64,000 nt of DNA, taken from NCBI GenBank assembly GCA_963556695.1, contig CAUWAG010000010.1, forward strand, positions 310,001 to 374,000. Reading direction: 5' to 3'. This stretch comes from Anthostomella pinea (Eukaryota; Ascomycota; Sordariomycetes; Xylariales; Xylariaceae). A model generated the notes under the pieces. That model was not told the DNA's origin, searched no databases, and saw nothing but the letters and a program-made list of their open reading frames with translations. The position numbers and the translations under genes are program-made. Each line of letters opens with the position of its first letter. The first letter of the stretch is position 1. Below, piece after piece: positions 11,087 through 22,288 of this stretch.

Positions 11087-12958
11087 ATGGCACCAACACA
11101 CCTAGGCCATCCGGTCAACATGGCCGCGATATGCCTCGCTCTTGTAAGTTCTCGTACATCGCCACCTCCCTTGCAATGCGTATAGGCGACGAGTCCCAGC
11201 GCTCCGCGATGAACTGACAAGCAACCCAGGGCCTCACGTACTTCGTAGGCCGCACCTTCTACTACATCTTCCTCAGTCCGCTGCGGTCCGTCCCGGGTCC
11301 GCTCTCCCACCGCATCTCCATCCTCCCGCGGGCGTACCATCTCTGGATCGGCGATCTGCCGTTCCACGTCGCGCGCCTGCACGCCAAGTACGGCCCGGCG
11401 GTGGTGATCGCGCCCGGCGAGGTCGGCTTCGCTTCGCCGCAGGCCTGGAAGGACATCTACGGCCACAAGACCGCCGGCGAGCCCGAGATGGAGAAGTACG
11501 ACGGCTTCTACCGCATCCTTCCCCACTTGCCGCGCCATATCATCAGTGCTAAGCGCGAAGAGCACTCGATGCTGCGCCGGCAGCTGGCGCACGGCTTCTC
11601 GGAACGCAGCATGCGCGGCCAGGAGCCTATCATTGGCGGGTACGTCGACCTGCTCATCCAGCGGATGCGGGAGGCCGTCGCGGTGCCCGGCGGCGGTGGT
11701 GATTCAGCTCTGGGCGCGAGCCTGAACATGCGCGAGTGGTATAACTATACCACCTTTGACATCATCGGCGACCTGGGCCTCGGCAGCTCGTTTGGGTGTC
11801 TCGACCAGTCCGACTACCACCCGTGGATCCGGCTCATCACGGACACAATCCGGCAGAACGCCAAGAACGTGGTGCTGGTCAACATGGGGCTGCTGCCTCT
11901 GGTCAACTGGTTCGGGAGGAGCAAGGGCTCGAAGCAGAACCAGCACCGCGACATCGTGAAGGCGAAGCTGCAGCAGCGCATGGAGGTCGGCTTCGACGAG
12001 CGGCCGGACCTAATCGAGGGCCTGCTGAAAAAGGATGCCGAGTGGGGCATGGGCATCGACAAGCTGGCCCAAAACGCGAGCATACTCATCATCGCCGGCT
12101 CCGAGACGACCGCCACGCTGCTGAGCGGCGCCACGTTCCTGCTCGCGACGAACCCGGATAAGCTGGCCCGGCTGGTGCAGGAGGTGCGGTCGTCGTTCAA
12201 GAGCGACGAGGAGATCACGCTGAATTCTGTTAATAACCTGACGTATATGCTGGCTTGCCTGAATGAGAGTCTGCGCATGTATCCGCCTGTTGCGGGCGCG
12301 CTGCCGAGACAGGTGCCGAGGGGCGGCGGCGTCATCAGCGGGACGCCTGTAGCCGAGGGTGTGAGTATTTCTTCTCTCTGGTCTTCCTCGCCCCTTCCAT
12401 ATCTTGTCTCTCGTACCTACTGAAGTTACTGACCCCGACTCGTGCAGACCGTTGTAGCTGTCTGGCAGTACTCGGTCAACCACCACCCCGACTACTGGAC
12501 CGAGCCCATGACCTTTGCCCCCGAGCGGTGGATGGGCGACCCCAAGTACAAGAGCGATCAGCTCGATGCTATGCAGCCATTCCATATCGGGCCGCGGAAC
12601 TGCATTGGTCGCAAGTGAGTTGCCCCATTCACTTTCTCTGTTTTCTCCCGATGGTATCTCAGCATGGTACGATACGGCGCGCATATACGTCGTGTCACGT
12701 CAATACAGAAGTCTGTATTTGCTTCATGCGGTCATGCGTGCATGCATGCGCGCGCGATGAGGTTGGATCTGGGTGCTGACGTGAGCCAAACGTTTTAGTC
12801 TCGCATATGCGGAGATGCGGCTCATCTTGGCCAAGCTGCTCTTCAACTTCGAAATCGCCCTTGACGAGCGCAGCGGCGATTGGATGAAGACCCAGAAGGC
12901 CTATCTGCTCTGGGACAAGCCCGGCTTGCACATCCACGTGAAGCCTGTTGTGAGGTAA
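11087..12958 (+). CDS. Cytochrome P450 monooxygenase
   Basis: Four exons, 11087-11143, 11230-12360, 12448-12614 and 12799-12958, give 504 residues, normal for a microsomal fungal P450. An N-terminal hydrophobic stretch (about residues 8-35) is the ER anchor, followed by a proline-rich hinge SVPGPLS. The I-helix oxygen-binding motif AGSETT is at 308-313, the ExxR pair is E365/R368, the PERW meander follows, and the heme loop FHIGPRNCIG puts the axial cysteine at C448. The heme motif continues correctly across intron 3 (GRN|LAYAE), which supports the 184-bp intron. The C-terminal YLLWDKPGL resembles CYP65 and isotrichodermin C-15 hydroxylase-like enzymes, but the substrate cannot be read from sequence. 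No synthase or transporter gene is adjacent, so there is no sign of a metabolite cluster. Confidence 0.94.
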
Positions 12959-14502
12959 ACACTCGGACTCTCTCGGTCGGCTTGATGCTTGGGTCAGGGT
13001 CAGGGCGGTTCGGTGGGATAGTCGATAGGGTGTTGCTTAACCGATGCCTCGTCAAGGTCGCAGGCCTTGCCGCATCGCGGAGCTGATTCAGGTAGATGGC
13101 TGCTTTGGGGCTGAGAGAAACAGTGCCAGGGACATTCATAGTACGGCCGTCTATTCTGATGTGGACCTTGGTATTTACTCTTGCATCGCTATGACTCGGA
13201 AGTTTAGGGGGTCGCGACGTTGGTTGTCAAGATTGGATACCTAACACTCCCCCTTTTGTGGTACAGTACCAATATAATCACATGACTTCTACAACCTGCT
13301 GTGCCTTCCATCGTGGCCGGTTGTGTAACCTCGAGCCAAGCGGAAAGTTAGTAGGGTAAGTGCGAAAAGGGGCCAGAGCGGCTGGGCAATCAGATGGCGG
13401 AGTTAGTATACGCCTCGCCAACTCTCACGGCTTTGTACCTTCTTACTGATTCTATTTTTACTAATCCTACTCTTACTGGTTGCATCTTTGCCCATGTTAA
13501 CCTTACTGATCGCACTGCTGGTTGCACGCACACGTGCTGATTCTAATGTCGCCCTTCCTGACCCCATCCACAATATTGCAGTGACCATGAACGTCCTTTC
13601 CATATGCCCAGTTGCATTGTTCCATGAAAGTGCTTGAAAATATATGATTACCGTCGTCGCTTTTATGTCTCACCTGAGCACATCCACCACATTGTCTGCT
13701 CATGTTCAACAATATCTAGTAACCTCACTCGGCAAGATCACGGCGGGAGTACCCACGCACTCCACCGGATTTTGACGCAACGCTGCTGACTCAAGAGACA
13801 TTTTGCAGTCGAATAAGTTTCAGCAGTCGATTGTTCTGAGTCACTGCGGTCCACTTCCCCTGGAGTAAAATGCTCAAGCCACCTGATCTGCTCAACTTTC
13901 TTCACTGCTCCCACCAATCAAGTAACCCTCTGGAGTTATCAACCACCGAACCTTATACACTTGATCTGTTAAGTTGACTCACAACCAGAGTCTTTACAGT
14001 TGCCAGCACCAATCAGGTACGCCGCCCAAATACTCATGCTGTTCTGGACCAGTAAGAAGCTCTGATTCAACTCTCACTCTGTGTGGACTAAACCCTATCA
14101 CCTGGTACCATACCAGAAGCAGATGTGCAGAGAACGCCAACCGCCACAATGCTCTCATGAGAAGAAGACAGATCATCACAGGCTGGCTGATCCCAGCTCC
14201 CGCCACCGCTCCCAGAAACATATTTAAGGGCCCGTCCCTCCAACTTTGCTCTCCTTCACTCTTCCCTTCTTCATCATTCCTCTCCACCACTGCCCTCTCC
14301 ATCGCTGCCCTCCCCATCACTGCACATAGGCTCGCATCTTTGAGGCGGAGGGCTGATCTTCCTCAACTGGCGGTGCGGTCTGGCGGCACGATCCGATTGC
14401 GGACGGTCAAAGGACGCCGCAGTACACGATCCGATTGTGGACGGTGCTGCCCACTGTCGTGGAACCAATTTGTTGAAGTGATGACCTTTGCTTCTCCTGC
14501 TT
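12959..14502. other. Intergenic region with short repeated motifs
   Basis: No gene supported. About 13436-13535 holds imperfect CTTACTGAT/CTTACTGGTTGCA repeats. About 14385-14447 contains two near-identical copies of an ACGATCCGATTGCGGACGGT unit 39 bp apart. Frames here are pyrimidine-driven and not convincing. Confidence 0.5.
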
Positions 14503-14715
14503 CCCTTCTCCATCATCACCCTCTTCGTCCCTTCTCCATCACCACCCTCTCCTGCCCTTCTCCATCATTACCATCTCCTTCACTTCCTCATCACACAACC
14601 CTCTCCTTCCCTTCCCCATCATTGCCATCTCCTTCCCGTCTTCATCATCACCCTCTTCATCCCTTCTCCATCCTTGCCCTCTCCCTCCCTCCTCATCGCC
14701 ACCCTCTCCTAATCT
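14503..14715. repeat. Minisatellite, 26-bp unit, about 8 copies
   Basis: Consecutive units begin at about 14503, 14529, 14555, 14581, 14609, 14635, 14661 and 14687. Each starts CCCTTCTCCATCA or a close variant and ends CTCTCCT/CTCTTC. One unit is 28 bp and the last is longer; the others are 26 bp. The tract is pyrimidine-rich on the plus strand, which creates long but meaningless frames on both strands. Confidence 0.8.
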
Positions 14716-16811
14716 AGGTACCTTGCCATTTACTGCCATTTACTCTTACCATTTAACGTGGAATCCCGTCCGTGGGGTTCGCACAGCCATATGACATGAC
14801 CATCTAACGAGCAACGAAATCGGACTCTGGAACCTCCTCGTGGTGTTGTTCGGGTAACGCATTAATGCGGCCAATCCAGAGACGTACCTAGTATGATAGA
14901 TAGACTCTTTCCATAGACCATGCTGCTACCTATGTGACTATGTCCCTTCTCTCTCATAGAGCTAGATAGCCCCAATGCATGTTATACAAACCGCCGACCT
15001 GGTTTCATCATGCTTGCTGTGCAGTGACCCGAAGAAGAAAAATAGGTGGCGTTATCTATCACTCAGGTATGCCGGGACGCATCGTCGGTGGACTGAATGA
15101 GAGATGGGGTGGAGTCGTGTTCGCCCGGGTGGGAATAGTCCTTGGTGTTTTGACGGTGCGCGGAATCTGTAAAGGGAAAAGTGGGTCGAATACGCTGTAG
15201 CTTCTAAAATTCAGCGCATCAGGTCTGTAATACAGCGCCTTGCAGGGCACTGGCCACTGGACCTTAGCGTAGAGGTTACCGCCCAACGCGTTCAAAATTG
15301 GCCAATCTTACCATATTGAACTCGGAGGAGAATGTATTGAATCCAAAGCGTATCAGAATTGTCTGTCAAGTATTCATTAAGTATCCTCTGATTCTGCCAT
15401 GGTCATAGTCTGTGATATGTGATAATGGATGAAGTACCTTACGCTGAGAGGTGTGAGTGGAAGGGTGCCGCGAAGGTGCTGAGCATCGGCCTCCGCCTTT
15501 CCATCCCATCCTCTCGACTGGCCTTGTACGGACTACCTACCTCGCGACAGTCTCTTGGAGGCTGTCGACCTCATTTCCTCTGCAAGAGCTCGGCCCATGT
15601 CCCAGTCTCACATGTGAACAACCCAGTCTTGGGGGCCGGGACCCTCAAGATATGGACGCATGAGTATTGGGCGCTACATGTCGTATTATAAAGTCACAGC
15701 CACAACTAGGCACTCACGCAGGCAACCACAGCAATAAATGAGACTACGGCAAGTTCCCCCCCAGAACTCGCCTACTGTGACGAGCCGTCTAACCTATAAG
15801 GCTAAAAGGTTCTATAGGGTTTATGTTCTGAGGTAAGTCAACACAAAGGACGATAGAGGCTTCTGTCAACTAGAAGACACTCAGATGCTGGGGCTTGGTC
15901 TGAACTGGGTTCATTGTGTAGTCGAGTCGTCAGGAGATTTCTCCCACCTTAGGGTTGGCTAAGATGCTTAGATTGATCACTGAGGTAGAGACTGTCTATC
16001 TATCTGGTTGGGAAATGTTTGTCCTTATATATCCAATTTCTCCCTCACTGATTAGATGGCTCACCCTGGATTACCGGTGATCCAAGGTGATCCTGCTCAC
16101 TGGATCACCATGTTGATCCAGTGATCCAAATTCTTAGTCACGTGACCCAGCTCTGCTGGTCGCGTGATCTGTGTACCGTTGCTCCGTTGCTCCGATCTCT
16201 CCACTGATCAGCACCCCACTCTCTGGTCAATCTGTTTCCAATCGTCCCTTCTAGGCCTGCTATCAGGCCGCATTGTTCGTTGGTTCGTAACACCTACTTC
16301 CTTACACGACTAATATACGAATAAAATACTTAAAAATAAAAGGGAAAGGGCCGACAATAAAGAATTAACTAATAAAGATACTTGCTGTTACGGGGCAGCT
16401 TGGAGACCAGGACAAAAGTGCCCATCAATATCTCCAATTGTACAAAAATACTTTGGTGAAGAAGGGAAGAGAGATCTGCAGCACCAGCCAAATCTAGTGG
16501 GGTGAAAGATCCCAAATCCCGACCCACAATTATATATCTATCTGTGTAGTGAGCAACGCGTCCACCCTACCAAACCACCTGATGGGGTGTCAGATCCATC
16601 ACGCTTATCGACTTACGAATTTATTTGATTTATTATATCTAAGTTATATCTTATTAAAGTTAGGTGGTGGAAATCGCACTTGTTTAAGGCTGTGGCTCGT
16701 TGTAGCTGTTTTATTTATTGATGTGGGCGCCTGCCACTGTACGATCACTCTACTAGATGTTGATGTCTCGAGTTGATTGTAGTTGTTGAATACACGGCTG
16801 TTTATTGATTC
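14716..16811. other. Intergenic region upstream of the Fot1 element
   Basis: No gene is supported over 2.1 kb. At 16063-16130 a cluster of GGTGATCC/GGATCACC half-sites forms overlapping palindromes next to a TCACGTGAC palindrome (about 16138-16146). The part from about 16290 to 16400 turns AT-rich. Function unknown. Confidence 0.45.
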
Positions 16812-16813
16812 TA

Positions 16814-16901
16814 CCCATGCCCCGCACCACTTTCCACCTCGCCAGGGCTCACCACATAAAGTGGTGCTCACTACAGTAGCACACCAACTACAATAACACA
16901 C
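16814..16901 (+). repeat. Left 88-bp terminal inverted repeat of the Fot1 element
   Basis: It begins CCCATGCCCCGCACCAC and matches the reverse complement of 18929-19016 over 88 bp with six differences, all transitions. It contains an inner CACCACATAAAGTGGTG palindrome, a possible subterminal transposase-binding site. Confidence 0.88.
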
Positions 16902-18023
16902 CAGTCTTCCAAAATAATCACCCTCCAGCCAAAACTACATCAAAGTCATTATCTTTTTAGGCAGACGACTTTTTCGCGATAGAATCCCATATTCACAAAG
17001 CCGCAGAATACGCCGACAAGATTCGGATGCTTCCAAACGCGGTATTTGCCGCTAATTTGGGGTTCTAAAGGAGCGCTTCCACAACCGCCTCCAGAGTATC
17101 CCTTCCAAAAAAGAACCATGAGAACCACCCACCAAGCTGAATGCGATATAAGAAAAGGCCGTCTGTGCTTATATCGACCGCTTAGATGCCATTAATCTTT
17201 CTGTGAGACCAGAATTCATCACAGAGGCTGCCAACTTACTGCTTAAGGAGTCAGCGAGTGCCTCGGTCACGGAACTACCCACAGTTGGCAAGAATTGGGC
17301 CTCCCGCTTCATCAAGCGCCACAGATACTTCAAGCAGCCTCAGAAGGTCCTTTCACAAGATTAACAAGCTGCTAAAGACTCGAAACGCACTGAAGAGTAC
17401 TTTCAGAAGCTGGGAAGGGTTATCAGGGAGGAAGGCATCCTCCCTAACGACCTGTGGAATATAGACGAGACTGGCTTTTGATTAGGGGTTGAAAAGGACC
17501 AGATGGTCGTCACCAAGCGAAAAAAAGCCAATTATTTCGGAATACCAGAGAATAGGAAGTCCGCTACTAGCATAAAAGCTATTTCTGCCGCTAACAAGGT
17601 CATCTCAGGCTTTTTTATCCTCTCTGGCACCCTCCATATGTCTTTATGGTACAAGGTACCCAAATTAGACCCTAGGATGGCGATTATAATTGCAGAAAGT
17701 GGTTATTCGAACGATGAGATTAGCCTAGAGTGAATTAAGCACTTTGAAAAGCACTCTAAGACCTCTTAAGTTGGTGTAAAGAGGCTCTTAATTATCGATG
17801 GCCACGGCAGCCACCACATGATACAATTCATTAGATATTGTGATGACAACAGCATCATCCTTTTTGGTCTCCCTCCGAATATGACGCATTTATTACAGCC
17901 GCTCGATGTGGTGGTTTTCCAGCCCTTGAAGCACTACCATGTTAAAGCCCTGGATATTATAGTGCGTGATGGTCTCATGCACATCGGGAAGATCGAGTTC
18001 TTGTCATTTATTGAAGGGGTTTG

Positions 18024-18235
18024 TGTGACGGCCTGCACGGACCTTCCCACATGACAAGCCGATACTTCTCAATAAGAGAAGGATCTGACTAGAGGATCCC
18101 CTTAAAGGGGCAACCTCCCGCTGTACCTATCTCTCTCTCTCTTCCTTTCTTCTCTAGTCTTGATATTCTCATCAATAGAGTAATTGCTGCTTGCTGCCGG
18201 CTATGTCCCAGCTCCTCAGTACGCTCGCCGTGACA
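18024..18235 (-). mobile_element. Solo LTR, copy 2 (212 bp), nested in the transposase
   Basis: Same family as the copy at 1060-1275, in reverse orientation: reads TGTGACGG..GCCGTGACA on the plus strand. Flanks are GTTTG (18019-18023) and GTTCG (18236-18240), a 5-bp duplication with one C/T difference. It splits the transposase between the FLSFIEGV and KKTSILSAF segments, so it inserted after the Fot1 copy. Confidence 0.87.
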
Positions 18236-18378
18236 GTTCGCCAGCAAGCTTTTAAGAAGACCAGTATCCTTTCTGCCTTCAAGAAAACAGGCATCCATCT
18301 CTTCAAATCGTCAGTTGTGATTAACCAGTTGTGATTAACCAGTTGAAGGAGCGCAAAGCTTGCGTGAGGACCCCGTCA

Positions 18379-18405
18379 CCCCCCCCCCCCCCCCCCCCCC
18401 CCCCC
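18379..18405. repeat. Poly-C homopolymer, 27 bp
   Basis: A run of 27 cytosines inside the transposase remnant, read as a poly-proline stretch. Its length may be an assembly estimate, since such runs are sequenced poorly. Confidence 0.9.
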
Positions 18406-18928
18406 AATAAACAGCCTGGTTCCTCTCCAGTTTCCACCCTAACTACAATGCGGCAGATTCACAAGGTTGCTTATCAAGTAGACGAGGCCTTGAATAATCT
18501 GGACGATGGCGAGGATCTTACTTCTGAAGATATTGAGAGGATCAGGCTCCTATTTGAGGGGGCGTGCTTTTACGCCTCCCAGCTAGTCCAGACCAAAAGG
18601 GACTTTGGAAGGACCAAATTAACCTCTCGAGTTAACAAACAACGCAGGTCTGCAAAGAACACTCCTCTCTAATCAAGAGGAGTACTCACAGTTGAGATCG
18701 GGTGTCAGATAGCAAAGAAAAAGGAACAAGAGATCACAACAGGCCTCTGAAAGAAGGCAGATACCCTGGTAAAGAAGAAACTCTAATCACAAAAGAACCT
18801 CACTAAGGAGGCAGCAAAGTTGGCCAGGCATTAGAGGATGACTAAGAGACTGCCTGCTGCTGATATCTATGAATCTGGCAAGAAGATGCAATTACTACAT
18901 AAATTTAATGCTGAATAACCTCATATTA

Positions 18929-19016
18929 GTGTGTTATTGTGGTTGGTGTGCTATTGTAGTGAGCACCACTTTACGTGGTGAGCCCTGGCAAGGTGGAAAG
19001 TGGTGCGGAGCACGGG
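18929..19016 (-). repeat. Right 88-bp terminal inverted repeat of the Fot1 element
   Basis: It ends GTGGTGCGGAGCACGGG directly before a TA dinucleotide and pairs with 16814-16901. Confidence 0.88.
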
Positions 19017-19259
19017 TATTGATTGTTCTGCTCTGCGTGCAGATATTGATTATCTGTCTTCTTAGTGGGTAAGATGCCGTGTGCGTCTCCGCCTCACTAG
19101 AGATCTTCCGGTCTCTATCTCTGGCTCCCATTCAACACATTCGTGCTACAGTAGTCTCGTTGCCGACATCCCTATACTAAATATTCACCCGTTTTGGTCT
19201 ACGTTAAACACTTCATCCATATAGGCACACTCAGCCCTTATAAGCCTCTGTCTGCGCAC

Positions 19260-20010
19260 TTGATAGGTATGTTATTTAGACTTTTAAAAGTAGTCGTTGT
19301 TATTAAACGTGTAAAGATTTAAAGGTTGTATATATATATATATATATAATATTAAGTTCGAATCTCAGCGTTAATAAAACTTTACTTTTTAATAAGTTTT
19401 TAATTTATAAGGGTCATTAGCTTAGCGGTTTAATCGCTTAAAAATATATAGCTAATGTAAGCTTTAAAGTTTCAAACCTGAGCCGTCGGAAAAATATCAT
19501 AAGCCGGAATAAGTTTTATTTTTTAGAGAAATTAAATAACGTTAGTTAATAAGTAAACAGCCGCGGTACGGCTTATTTTTCGTAACAAACGCGTTATTAT
19601 CCAACGTATAAAGATTTAAAGGTTGTTTATATATATAATATGAGCATTGTGGTGCTGTCAGGTATGGGCTGCAGCTGTCCGCCAGGTGAAAGAGATGAAA
19701 GGGGCCTAAAGGGGGTGAAAGGTCCATTATGGTGACCAGTGACAGGTTTGTTGTTCGCTGTCAGGCAGCAGGGCATCAAAGGGCTGTCACACCTGTATTT
19801 AGGTGGGAATCTTCCCTATGGATCCATAGGCAAGACACAGACCATTATTCATCCCATTCTGACCACTGGATTTCGTATATAATGTTAAGTTTAAATCTTA
19901 ATAATATTAATATAACTTTACCTTTTAATAGTTAGCTAATTTATGATATAAACATCCTTAAATAAACAATTCAGTTCTATTCGGCTATCTTTAATGCTTA
20001 TTCTACTGCG
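19260..20010. repeat. AT-rich relic block with duplicated segments
   Basis: Two related AT-rich segments are visible: AAAGATTTAAAGGTTGT followed by a TA run occurs at about 19312 and again at about 19608, and the tail pattern AAGTTCGAATCT..CTTTAC..TTTTAATA occurs at about 19354 and in mutated form at about 19883. A GC-richer stretch of roughly 230 bp (about 19640-19870) separates the halves of the second copy, as if inserted. At 19412-19490 a TTAGCTTAGCGGTTTAATCGC stretch and a GTTTCAAACC stretch resemble tRNA A- and B-box promoters. No intact tRNA fold is seen. Confidence 0.45.
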
Positions 20011-22288
20011 ATTATTCCATAGATAAAAAACCACTCCAATGCCTATTTCTTAACCATACCGTTTATCCTTTGTGGTGCGCGCTCGGCCTCGTGCTGTCTT
20101 GCCTTTGCCAGTATTCGGCTAACGCTCGCTTTCTCTCGACCTCCCATCCATCCCACATGTACTATTTGGGACCATGGTAAAGGCGTCTATGTGCGAAGAC
20201 TTCCGTGGGTTTAGTATACCTAGCATCCATGGCTTCCCTTTTCATCTCGTCCGCATCGAGAAATAGGTTACATGTCCACGTGATCTTCCCTTCTACTTTC
20301 CTACATGTTGCTATCTTGTCTGGCTTTTGCGGTCTCTCATTCCAAGGTCGACCGTTATCGTCCACCAATCCTGGCATTTTGAGTATTCATATCTTGACGC
20401 GCGCAGTTCAGTGCTTGCTTGAGAGACGTGGTCTTTTAACAGGGCACAGATCCCCATCATCCGGTAATAGTCGTCGTTAAAGCACACATATACCTCACGA
20501 CACAGCGTTCCGTGTCTATCGCGAGGACGACCCCAATGTGCTTGGGGTCTGCCAGTCATGCCGGAACATCCCTTCGGCTCCGAGGACGTCGGTAGAACCA
20601 GTGATTGGTACCTCGAAAGCGACAGACTTCGATGAACTGGGACCAAAACGTGGACTAGTGTCTGCCCTGCCAGCAGCAATATCTAGTCACTGATTTTGGA
20701 GGTGTCGTGACCGTGACCACTGGCGCGCGCGGTATCATTGGAATGGCCAGGGGCTCACGAACCAATATCAGCCAGTGCTCAATGTTAGATTTAAGAGTCG
20801 TCCTACTTAGCTCAGGTGCGCATCTGATTGAGATGTTAGAAAAGGAGGTGAGTATGCCGAGTATGGTTCTTGGCTTGTGTTGGCACCCTTCTGCCGCACA
20901 GACACTTGACTTCCTTCCATTGAGAGTTGGTGTATTGGATATATCAATCGGTAAGATGCCGGAGATCACTCTCATCGTTCACAATCAGTGATGCGTCATC
21001 TCCTTGCCACCAACGTCAATCCGTGTTATGTTGGTGAGAATAAAGGCGCCGGATCCGGAATGCTGATAGTGTTGGTGTAGGCTGTTGGCGTCGTTCGAGA
21101 CTCGGGACAAGAGCGCGTGGCAGATGTAGTTTCATATCAGAGGTTGGTGGGTGAAGTTGGTGTGTTGGTACTTCGCGAACAAAGGATTTTGAAATCTTCC
21201 CGAGCGGCTGCTCCACAGGTCCAACGCCTTGGATGCTGCCCTTAAGAAAGGATTTGAGGAGAATGTTGCCGATCAGAAGGAAATGAGGAGATGGCCCTAT
21301 ACCTTGTCGAGCAGGGCGTCTCCATCTGGAATAACGACGGCAAGAGTGGGGAGAAACGAAAGGCGCTTGCTTTGAATCGCGCGTGCGAATATCGAATGTT
21401 GTCCGTCGTCGAACGCATTATCTCGAAGCATTCGGCGGAACTTGGAACAGAGCACTTGGACGAGGCCCTAGACCACGCACACAAGACAGAGGACAACGAT
21501 CATGTCATCCGATGTCTTAAGATACTACGGGTGATCATCCAATATCTTAACGAGACTGACACGGTGTGATGAGTAGACAGGTGGATGAGTGTTTCATACG
21601 GATGTGCGGTATGAAAAAGGACCACCTCGAAGTTTCCTTGGGTCGGAAGTGTCTGAGTTCTTTCCTTCACTTTTGACTTCAAAATGGTTTCATGGCGTTA
21701 TTTTATGGGCTGGCATTGGCGTACCTGAGTTTCATTTCAGAATTGTGGTTTATGAACCTTTCTCTTCTATCCATTCGTTTGAGCATTCTAGCTCTAGACC
21801 TGTGTGCTTTAAGGCCTATTAGTTAGCGATTATATTCTTGCTTAGCTTCCCTTGCTAATGAGTGATACCGGCATTGATGATGTGATAAGGAAAAAGGGGG
21901 GCAGAGCACGCCCCGCTGTTCGGTTCATCTGCCACGCTATGTCAGGCGCCGTTCTTGGCACTCGTACCTTGCAGCTGCCTGCAGGATCCAAGCTCCCGAT
22001 GGCAGATCCCAAAATAGCTGTCATCTTGGAATCGCGCTGCCTTCATTGGATCGCACTCCCATTGCATCCAACAGAACACACAATAAGTCTATCTGCAACT
22101 CCCAAGCTCCAACACCCGTCAAAACTTGGCCGATATTGCCTCTCGAGCTGTCCTGTCTGGCTGGGTGAGCTTGAGATCCCCAAGGTGCTGCTCGACGCCA
22201 CCTCCGGTCCTCAACTCACGACCCGCTCACCGCCTGTCTCCACCAGCCACGTCCACGTCAGCAAACGGACGTTGCTGTCAGCTTCACG
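20011..22288. other. Intergenic region upstream of serine dehydratase
   Basis: No complete gene is supported. It contains a possible ankyrin-like fragment (21208-21569). Frames elsewhere are short and overlap on both strands. The right end, from about 21850, is likely the promoter and leader of the gene at 22289. Confidence 0.45.
21208..21569 (+). pseudogene. Possible ankyrin-repeat gene fragment
   Basis: One frame reads SNALDAALKKGFEENV and, after a frame change near 21280, a second reads MALYLVEQGVSIWNNDG and on to a TGA at 21567. The pattern of an Ala-rich helix then a ALYLVEQGV helix matches ankyrin repeats. No upstream exon, start or splice site could be fixed, and the frames do not join without a shift. 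I read it as a decayed or truncated fragment; a short real gene is not excluded. Confidence 0.3.

Larger units (their letters stand above)
17150..18672 (+). pseudogene. Fot1/pogo DDE transposase pseudogene
   Basis: Conceptual translation shows the family order: a CENP-B-like DNA-binding segment (KNWASRFIKRH), then WNIDETGF with the first catalytic Asp (about 17456-17479), then LLIIDGHGSH with the second (about 17790), then HLLQPLDVVVFQPLKHYH with the third. In-frame stops lie at 17362 (TAA), 17479 (TGA), 17731 (TGA) and 17767 (TAA). The frame is then broken by the LTR at 18024-18235 and resumes with a segment like KKTSILSAFKKTGIH. The C-terminal part after a poly-proline run (27 C's at 18379-18405) extends to a stop at 18670-18672. 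The gene cannot make transposase. The 5' end is approximate. Confidence 0.88.
16814..19016 (+). mobile_element. Fot1/pogo-type DNA transposon, inactive
   Basis: The element is bounded by 88-bp terminal inverted repeats and flanked by TA on both sides (16812-16813 and 19017-19018), the target duplication of the Tc1/mariner-pogo superfamily. It measures 2203 bp, or about 1990 bp without the nested LTR, close to the usual size of Fot1 elements. Inside is a decayed DDE transposase gene with four or more in-frame stops, a 27-C homopolymer and a nested solo LTR on the opposite strand. Confidence 0.9.

Noticed and set aside
13974..14717. A 247-codon open frame on the plus strand
   Set aside because: It runs through the pyrimidine minisatellite and simple sequence; composition and not selection keeps it open.
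12959..22288. A possible hidden secondary-metabolite cluster beside the P450
   Set aside because: No synthase, methyltransferase, transporter or cluster regulator is seen; the region consists of repeats.
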